From Venturia oleaginea (lineage: Eukaryota > Ascomycota > Dothideomycetes > Venturiales > Venturiaceae): 35,812 nt of DNA. A program made the translations under genes and the position numbers. This document shows positions 28,309 to 35,812 of the stretch, piece after piece. The stretch is taken from NCBI GenBank assembly GCA_013176395.1, contig JABMLP010000057.1, positions 1-35,812 of the forward strand, given 5' to 3'. The notes beneath the pieces were generated by a model that was given only the letters and a program-made list of their open reading frames with translations, searched no databases and was not told where the DNA came from. Within the stretch, counting starts at the first letter, position 1, and each line of letters begins with the position of its first letter.

Positions 28309-29592
28309 GATGGATGTGTGTATGGATGGTGGAGGGGGAGGGTGATGTGGTGTACTCGGTGGGGAGATGGCAAGCAGCTTTGCCTGATGGAAGTAGTACT
28401 AAAAGCTGTACGACGAGACTGACTGGCAGACGCGTGTGATGATGGATGAAGACACAGAAAGTGATCTTCAAGGACGATGTGGGAGTATTGAGAAGAAGAG
28501 TGGTTATGTTGAAGAAATGGAGAGGGAGTCTTGGAGGTAGGTATAAACACGGTCGCTGGGATCTCTGGCTGGGGTGTGGTTGCACTAGAGCATGAGAATA
28601 AGATTGGATGCTCGACCCGGCTTCAATTATCTAAATTACCGTCGCTCTAGGCGGTCTGAGTCTTGCTTTGATACTTTACTACTGGGTAATCGTATCATCC
28701 ATACAGATTTACCGTACACCGGGCTGATCTCACCATCGCAGTCACCACCTGCCATGGTCCTTGGTACGAGGGCATTTTTGCTCAGATGATCACTTTCCAC
28801 TTATAGCGACATGAGATACCAAGGAAGGACAGCCAGAGAGTCACCACCGTTATCTGTGATCGTCGACGGCACTCAAAATACCAGTCACCTGCACCGCAAA
28901 GATTTTTGGATCAATACTGGCCTTCTGTGGAGCCCTCCGTCCTGGGAATAAAGTGCTGCTACTAATACCATCAAATTCCACACGACTCTCAACCTGTCTG
29001 TCCTCTGGCTCGCACGCCTCCCGTTGGAAATTCTCGCGTCTGCAGGAAACCCCTTGTCCAAGCCCAGCCCCATGCCCTCAACGGCGATGCACATTCAGTG
29101 GAGCCACAGACCTCCATAATCATTGGACGAAGCATGCAATTGGACCCTTTAGGTTTCACGTGTATGAGACTGCGTGACAGGCAAGAGACGCAAAGCCGAT
29201 CCACTTTATGCTAAGCCGTTTGATTGGCACCTCGTACTATGGTACATCGACACCAGACACTGTCAAATCATGCCAATCTCTGCATCGACCACAAAACCGC
29301 ATTTCTTCACTAACAATACACACAACAATATCAAAGAGAGGGGGTCCAATCTTTTCCCGCCGCCGCGACTCCTCGTTCTCCCGTTCCATCGCTCGAGGGT
29401 AAAGGGCACCCAACGATCCAAACCCTTGCGCCAGTAACGCCAAACGTGAAATTTGCCCAAAAAGAATCTCCAAGATCCCTGTCCCGCATCTAAATCGACA
29501 ACATCTATGTGATAACACACTGATAAGAACAACAATTCTGCCCTTCCATCTTCCCAACCTCTAGAGGTAATATTCCTATACTGTTATTCCTA
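28309..29592. other. Intergenic: Meu6-like promoter and transporter 3' region
   Basis: About 1.3 kb. The first 250 bp upstream of the Meu6-like start are rich in A/G on the plus strand (C/T in gene sense), as in strong fungal promoters with CT-rich leaders. The rest has only short overlapping frames with no motif I recognise. Confidence 0.55.
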
Positions 29593-32500
29593 TCAACTGG
29601 CCGTGACCAAGACGTATCTGCGGAGGCGGTTAGTATCGGTGTAACACCCGGCTTGCTGCACGGATCCGCGTGGAGTTACTCACGATGTGATTGTGTTCAT
29701 TCTCTCACTCGTCAATTTCAATCCAATCTTCAGCAGTTCCATTGCCACGTCCCGTTTTTCGGTCTCCAGCTTTGCCCATTTTTCCTTGGTCAATAACCAG
29801 ACCACCGTGTCCTTCTCCGCAACGACTGTCCCGGATCGTTCAGTTTCAGCGAAAAAGGGAAGTTCTCCACAGGTTGTGCCAGCAACGATGGACTCGTAGA
29901 AGCTTCCTTGCTCGAGTTGATACTCGGCGCGTAAAATCCCGTCTTCTAACAGGTAGAACCCGTCAGGATCATCACCCCGCGAGTACAGAACTCGTCCTGC
30001 TGGGTATTCCCGCTTTTCGAAATATGGAACAGCTTGGTTCCAGAAATCCAAGTCCTTGGTGCTGAGGTCCTTAAAAGCTTGTAATATCAGTGGCAAAGGC
30101 TGGGCAAAGTTTTGCCACCTCGTTGGCAGGGAATGATCAGCGTCGTCTAGGGTTGTAGTCGCGGCCTGCTGGATCAAGGTACGTCTCGGAGAACTGAACA
30201 TCGCATCGAGACCCGACCCTGGAGCGGTATTTCGTGGAATCGTCATTGAAATTGCTGACAAACCCTTTCGTTGGACCATGTTCTCGTTGCGGTCCTTGAA
30301 TGCCACCATGAGAAGCTCGTTTTCACACATCTCCAACGCCGAATTCAAATCCTCAAAGAGTTTGGGTGGTGGAAGGTCATCTTTCCCGTCAGAGAGCAAA
30401 CCTACTATGCTGAGACTCTTTCCGATTTCACCAGAAATATGGACTTTAGAGAGCACCATCTCCACCTGTTTAGCACCAAGAATTCGATGCATGCGGATAA
30501 AAGCCTCTCCAGCAGAGAAATCGACGCCGGTGACATGATCAAAGTCGAGGATGAGGTAACGAATGGGCTGTTCCCGGAACTTATCCTCATCGATAAGCTC
30601 TCGAATCTTCTTCTCCACAGCCACAATCGTCCCAAAGAACAAATATCCGGCCAACTTGGTGACGCAGATCTGACTTCCGACTGCGTGTAAAAATTTGCGT
30701 TGCATCGGATGTCTGCGGACGGTCGACTCAGCGATGACGCCTGAGTAAGTGGCGCGGACCGCTGAGATGCGTGATGTTTGGACCACGAATATTAAACACG
30801 CGAGACCAATACCGACGATGATACCGACAACAAAGTCGTGAAATCCCATGACGAGAGTAATCGCAAAAACAGTAAGCCATTCGAATCGGTGTAGCTTGTT
30901 AAACGTGTCATATAGCGCTTCCTGTATCATTTCAATACCAAGCATGAAGATGAGCGTGCCGACGACCATTTTGGGAATGAATCCTATCATTGAAGGGCCG
31001 GCAATCCAAACTCCAGTGGTGGCGATAGCAAGTAAAATACCAGCCCATCTACTATTACCTCCATTTTGAATGAAGAGACGACTGTTGGCAAAGACAAGAT
31101 AATTTTGAATGCTGCCCACGAGACCCGAGACCATGTTGGAAATGCCATGTCCAAGGAGTTCGCGGTTGATGTTGACGTCGTCCTCTTGTACTGCCAGTCC
31201 CAATGCTGGGACGTTGATTGGAACATGGATGATGCCGAAGAATGAAAGTGCGAACATGGTAGGAATAGTCTGGGACAACTGCTGTCCAATCAACAATCTT
31301 GAAATCTGGGACTAGTTAGCTATCTTCATTCTCAGGTATAGATGGCACTCACTATAATAGGTGTAGAAGTTCCAGAAAGGGACCCCGGCTTCCGGTGCCG
31401 CAAAGACCCATCCGTGGTCTCGAAGATCCTGTATGTGGAGGTTGGGAATTGCTGCAAAAACGACGAAAAATATCCCAAGAATTACTATGAAAAATACTGG
31501 CAAGACCAGGGGATGCTTCCGGTAATGCCGAATAACCATCAACGAGATGGCCAAACCCAAAGGAATGATCCAGAGAAGAAGCGTGAACCCATGAAAAAGA
31601 CCACGAAGCACCTGAAAGGTCCAGCCATTTGTCAAATCCAGACCAGCTGATACTTCGAGTCCTGTCAAGAATAGGAACACACCTACTCCACCGATACATC
31701 CCAGAAGAATACTGCGAGGGAAGAAGCTGACCAAGTCACCGAGCTTCCAATAGCTCAGGGCTAGGAAGATGAGCCCAGTCAAAACGGCGCTCAGAGCGTA
31801 TGAGGTGATAACTGTCGCCATGATGACTTTCGGATCACCATCTCGACCAACATGCGCCAAGGTCATATACGCCATTTTGTGAAAGAATGGCACCACTTCG
31901 ATCTGCGATAGTTAGATGGCGCGATTGGGTTAAGAATAGTACGTACCATTTCAGAGCCTACGCCGCCTTTGAACCGCGAGCCTCCCAGTGAATATGTAAG
32001 TTGCGATACAATGCAACTCACGTAAAACATGGAGATACCATCTGGTCCAGTCTTATCGAAGACGTTTTCACTGAGGGGAAACAAAATCATACCTTCGTAA
32101 ATTAGCATTCGGCAAGGCTGTGACATGATCGTCGAGAAAATTACCGTAAGAGAGCGCGTCGAGGACATTCAAAAGCACGCCCAAGAAAACGGCTCCCCCT
32201 GCGCCAATCGTAACGGAAGAGATTTCTCGCAGGTTCCACCGTCTTGGGTGAGACAATGTCTTTGCGACGTCTCGCGAAGCATATTTCAGCTTCGCCCAAT
32301 GATTCTTGAACTGCATCTCCATCTTTTGACCGTATCCTGAGGGCTTTATGAAAGAGCGAGACATTGGTCTTCCAGTAAATCTTTCCGCGGGCAATAGTGT
32401 TGTACTCTCCGTAACACCATCATCCACATCGTCTACGATAAAACTAGGTGTAGAGTATTGATCCGAGTCCGAGTATCTTGAATTGGTGCCGTAACCTAGC

Positions 32501-33136
32501 AAGTTTTTGCCATCCTTGCCATTGGGAGGGGAGTTGTCTCGAATCAGATTCGACAGGGCAGAAGGTTGAGGTTCCCTAATATCTCCAGTATCTTCGGGCG
32601 ATTGAGGCTCAGAGACTTCCTCAATCATCTCCGGTCTTGCCGAGTCCATTGATGGTCTTCCGTCTCCTTGTGACGAATCGCTGTACCGTCTGGGTCGCGA
32701 TTCGACATCCGAGTCTGAGGCCGATGCATTGTGAAACGGATTGGGAGAGCCGGAGCGGTGGGAGTTCGAATCACCAAGAGCCCACGAAGCCAGCTCTTGA
32801 GTCTGTTCGCGAACGCCTTGGGAGGCATACTGGGGAGTTTCTAGAGTGACAAGGTCAGCGACAGAGGTTTCCAGTATAGTAGCTAGAAGTTTGAATACCC
32901 AGTTGGCCACTCGAAGCATGGTGGTAGAATGATCGCGTCGGCTGTCTTTGGTTGTATGAGGAAGACAGCTGGTGGCTCGATGTAGAATGGGCGCGCTGAG
33001 ACCTGGGATTCCGTATACGTAGCGACGACGATGGTTCCGAGCTCACAGCTTCATCCTCGATATCGGCGTTGCTAAATGGAAGACGCTGCTGGAGAGACTG
33101 AGCGTCGCCCGGCTTCCTGCAAAAGCGTCCAGACAT
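29593..33136 (-). CDS. SulP-STAS-cNMP-binding transporter (YGR125W/Vsb1 type), one apparent frameshift
   Basis: Membrane transporter of the SLC26/SulP family. The yeast relative YGR125W/Vsb1 acts at the vacuole in basic amino acid storage; the substrate here is inferred. Exons: 32899-33136, 32145-32840, 31947-32092, 31353-31902, 29684-31305, 29593-29617; about 1,091 aa. The N-terminus (1-270) is Ser/Arg-rich and disordered. SulP membrane segments span about 280-740 ([28 protein letters not shown]). STAS spans about 755-866 ([10 protein letters not shown]). A cyclic-nucleotide-binding fold spans about 961-1061 ([22 protein letters not shown]). The last exon is only 25 bp (TSYVLVTAS across the junction). 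At the GGG of 31272-31274 the frame needs one base fewer to join NFKIVDW to TIPTMFAL, both conserved; probably a sequencing error. Confidence 0.8.
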
Positions 33137-33989
33137 GATGGTTGGTCAACAATAGCTGGTCAGCAGTGTCATGCCAGGGTCCTCGAAGGTCGGCGTGTAG
33201 AAATTGCAGTTGAGCAACAGAAGGCTTAGACTGGAGTCAATTGAGTGATAGAATACATGCTTAAGAAGGGGAGCAGGCGCAGGCAGCGGGAGGATAACAC
33301 TAGCCGGTGCAGATATCACGTTATAGAGAAATAAATAAGTGATACTTTCTGCGTGCCAGGAAGCTCTGGAGAGTGCCAGGGTAACAGCCCCGCTAAATGG
33401 AATGTAAAACGCCAGCAGCAGGACCGCTGGGAATAGGGTCCCATGCCTACGCTGCAGCTGCCGCTGCCGCTGCCGTCCTGCTGGACTGGACTGGCAACAA
33501 GCCTACAAAGAAAGCGACGAATTCCAGAGAGTAGGGAGAGGAACGAGATACGAGTGGAGACGCAGGGCTGTGGTGGTGGCATGCAGGTTGCGTCACGGGC
33601 ATTTTCTTCCTATGGCTTTCAGCGTCTTGTGCTCATGTACGAGTAACCGGAAGAGCACTCCGTAGAGCTGGCCAATCAGAACACCATCTGGTTATAGCAT
33701 TGCTGTCCTACAACTGCATGCTACGACAAGAGGCTGTGTCTTTCCTTCGCGTTTGAGGGGGCAGAGTCTTCCTTGCAAAGAGGGTTCTTCATGGCGCATG
33801 GTACAATTCCCGTTGTATATGATCATCTCCACACCCAAACACTCGGGATACAAGCGTGCGAGTACTAGTATTTCAACCAACCATGAGTGCAGTTGCCAAT
33901 ACGCCTTTCGCCATAGCGGGCTTGTCGACATAATGCCCCTCGACGCGCTTCCTCCAAACTCCAGGGTGGCGACAAAGTAGTACATTCAG
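33137..33989. other. Intergenic: transporter promoter and Rpp40-like 3' region
   Basis: About 850 bp. CTGC-type short repeats lie near 33450-33480. A 97-codon frame at 33692-33985 (-) has no recognisable motif and lies where 3' UTR is expected. No other feature seen. Confidence 0.55.
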
Positions 33990-35243
33990 CTAATTCCTAC
34001 ATTCCCATAGGAGCACATCCCTATCTCCCGGATAGAAGACCGTGTAGCTCTTATCCTCAAAGGTACACGCACTCATCACAAACCACTCCTTCGCCCCGCC
34101 AGCTTTCACAGCTAACCAAATATCCCTCGCAAACTTAGCAGACCCAAATCCCTGCCACCTCAAGTGAACCAATTTCTGCGGAATCGCATTCGCCCCATCT
34201 TCTTCAGTAAATGCCTCTGGAAGATCATACCGACAAAGAAACCGATCAATGTCGTCTTTGCGATTGATGCGAGGAGAGTCCATTGTAGCTAGTCCGATCC
34301 ACTCCAATAGTTCTTCTTCGTATATCGCATCTGTTATGCCTTCTTTATTATCAATGTCGAATGGCACGATTACATCTGGTAGTTGTGACATTTTGGGCTG
34401 GGCGACTTTGATTTGGGGATGGTGCTTTGTGATCGGTCCTGATTCGATCTCATGACTTTCTAGATCGACAAACAGCCAGGCGAGAGAATGGTTCAGCACT
34501 TCTGTGAAGGCTCGGATTATTCTCTCGAATCCTTTCTTGCCTGATACCATCGACGGTAGACGGAGTCGAGTTCGATGGCTACATTGACTAAGTCGAAGTT
34601 CATACTTAAGAATGGACAGGCACTTTACCATATCTTGACTTGACATGCTTTCTCCCGTGATCGGGAATGGCTTTCCCTACCAGACCGCATCGCTCATATG
34701 TTGCTTTATCGAGTTCCAGACGAAGTTTTCCTGGACAAAGCAATTAGTTGTGACCGTGCTTGAAGGAATGTGTCACATTGTAATACTTACCATCTTGGAG
34801 TGAGAAGAGATTGTCCACACCTGGACGACCTTCCGAACGCATGAGAATATTTCCTTTTGTACGTTAGTGTCTTTACTAGCTTCGATTTGAAAAATGATAA
34901 GTACCAGCTTTGATGTACTGATTGAAGAAGTCTCCTGACACAATGTCAAGCAATGAATATATATTCTGGCATATCGAAGAATTTTGCTCTCGTCATCCAA
35001 CTTCTGCTTCACAATCGCGTAGAGCTCTTCGGGCAACAGCAAGTCGAGCTGAGGTTGTTAGCATGGAATCTAGCCATCAGGCATGGTTTGATCGCCTACC
35101 GTATGAACTGGTGAATAAGAATTTATTGCCGCAAATGGTTCCCTCTTCGTCGGCGGCCGATGTCCATCCACGTAATCGGGTAGTTTGCAATGCGTAAATA
35201 GACATTTTGGCGCCGGCCGCTGTAATTTCGATGGCCGATGCAT
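33990..35243 (-). CDS. RNase P/MRP protein subunit Rpp40-like, two apparent frameshifts
   Basis: Probable protein component of the nuclear RNase P/MRP complexes that process tRNA and rRNA precursors. Exons: 35100-35243, 34905-35048, 34791-34853, 34629-34730, 33990-34578; about 347 aa. The family pattern is followed along the whole length: PPTKREPFA near the start, LLLPEELYAIV, GDFFNQYIKA, SEGRPGVDNLFSLQD, LELDKATYERCGLVGK, LRLPSMVSGKKGFERI, and a Trp-containing end (LLWECRN). The frame fails twice: within 34954-34966 (an AT-rich run) and within 34561-34570 (before LRLPSM). Each needs one extra base. As the subunit is normally essential, sequencing error is more likely than loss, but a pseudogene cannot be excluded. 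The symbol is left open. Confidence 0.72.
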
Positions 35244-35812
35244 GTTGTTGAACAGTCGTTGGTGGTTTCTGACAAGATTTCGAAGGAAACGGAGTAGAAA
35301 AAAGAGATTAGGCTGGCGAGCACGGACCAGCCGAATGAATATGAAACAGGCATCAAAAGGAGTAATGGGTTGCGGATATTGTCAGAATAGAGACGTAAGA
35401 GATGTTTTCTTAATCGATCTTCTTGTGGAGAAAGGGTTGTGGTGATAGTCAGGTATCTCCAAATTGACTCCACCTTTGTCACCCTATTGAGCGTGTTGTA
35501 AATTGATATTTTGAGGGGTTTAAAACAAGGATCAAAACAGCGGAATCCTGACTGGCGTAGTGTCACTCTGATCTCACAACAGGGATGGAAAACATGTCCA
35601 GAATGAGCCTTGAGTTTCATTTCTTCTATTGAATGCGGCCAGCAGCTATTATACGCCCATCAATTAAGTGATAGCCAGGCCATTTGCCATACCTGTCTGC
35701 CAGCCATATGCTATGCCTACTAATGTGTTCCAGCACTCACGCTAGCTATGCCACCATAATTATATTGCCATTCCTACGCCGGAAAGGGTATGTCGTCCAT
35801 CATCATCAACCG
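35244..35812. other. Right edge, Rpp40-like promoter, no gene seen
   Basis: About 570 bp upstream of the Rpp40-like start. A 165-codon minus-strand frame (35123-35620) overlaps exon 1 in another phase and is a shadow. Near 35680-35760 there are loose repeats of GCCATA/CTATGCC type. Nothing else can be supported. Confidence 0.5.

Noticed and set aside
35123..35620. 165-codon minus-strand frame at the right edge
   Set aside because: It overlaps Rpp40-like exon 1 in a different phase; the exon 1 frame has the family motif PPTKREPFA and a good donor.

Overview
The window looks like nuclear DNA of a filamentous ascomycete (Pezizomycotina; Leotiomycetes is my guess, held with low confidence). The host genes have several short introns (46-81 bp, with one of 248 bp), GT-AG borders and CTAAC/CTGAC branch points. 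The proteins match fungal families: a GH13 alpha-amylase, a DC-UbP/UBTD-type protein, a Meu6-type PH protein, a SulP-STAS-cNMP transporter of the YGR125W/Vsb1 type, and the RNase P/MRP subunit Rpp40. There are no bacterial operons, tRNA, rRNA or CRISPR.

Bases 1-17552 are almost entirely one young chromodomain-bearing Ty3/Gypsy (chromovirus) retrotransposon, present as four copies in alternating orientation: A (+, 1-5836, its 5' LTR lies left of the window), B (-, 5837-8463, truncated), C (+, 8771-11464, truncated) and D (-, 11465-17552, complete and intact). B and C stop at exactly the same pol base, and each abuts the LTR end of its partner. The block is therefore a giant inverted repeat: A+B (1-8463) mirrors C+D (8771-17215) around a 307-bp spacer that carries the 3' end of a different LTR element. 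The intact copy has gag (340 aa, CCHC knuckle), a -1 frame pol (protease, RT, RNase H, integrase, chromodomain), a 28-nt gag/pol overlap with an A-rich slip site, and an LTR whose pol stop codon abuts the 3' LTR. An exact 11-nt complement links a segment inside the LTR to the bases just after the 5' LTR, which is what Tf1-type self-priming predicts; no tRNA-type TGG primer site is seen there. Copy A is peppered with one-base homopolymer indels relative to D.

Bases 17739-19542 (-) encode a secreted alpha-amylase that at first looks broken but splices into an intact 513-aa enzyme from six exons. A solo LTR of the same element with a 5-bp target duplication sits upstream at 20552-20861. Bases 20867-23264 hold no gene I can support, apart from a 22-base G run.

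The right half is a run of minus-strand host genes: UBTD-like (23265-24573, first exon only the ATG, MITE-like foldback in intron 2), Meu6-like PH protein (26115-28308, five repeated basic/Ser/hydrophobic modules), the SulP-STAS-cNMP transporter (29593-33136, one apparent one-base frameshift) and Rpp40-like (33990-35243, two apparent one-base frameshifts). They are independent genes with separate promoters, not a cluster. The most notable structures are the giant palindrome and the self-priming signal; the frameshifts and palindrome also call for an assembly check.
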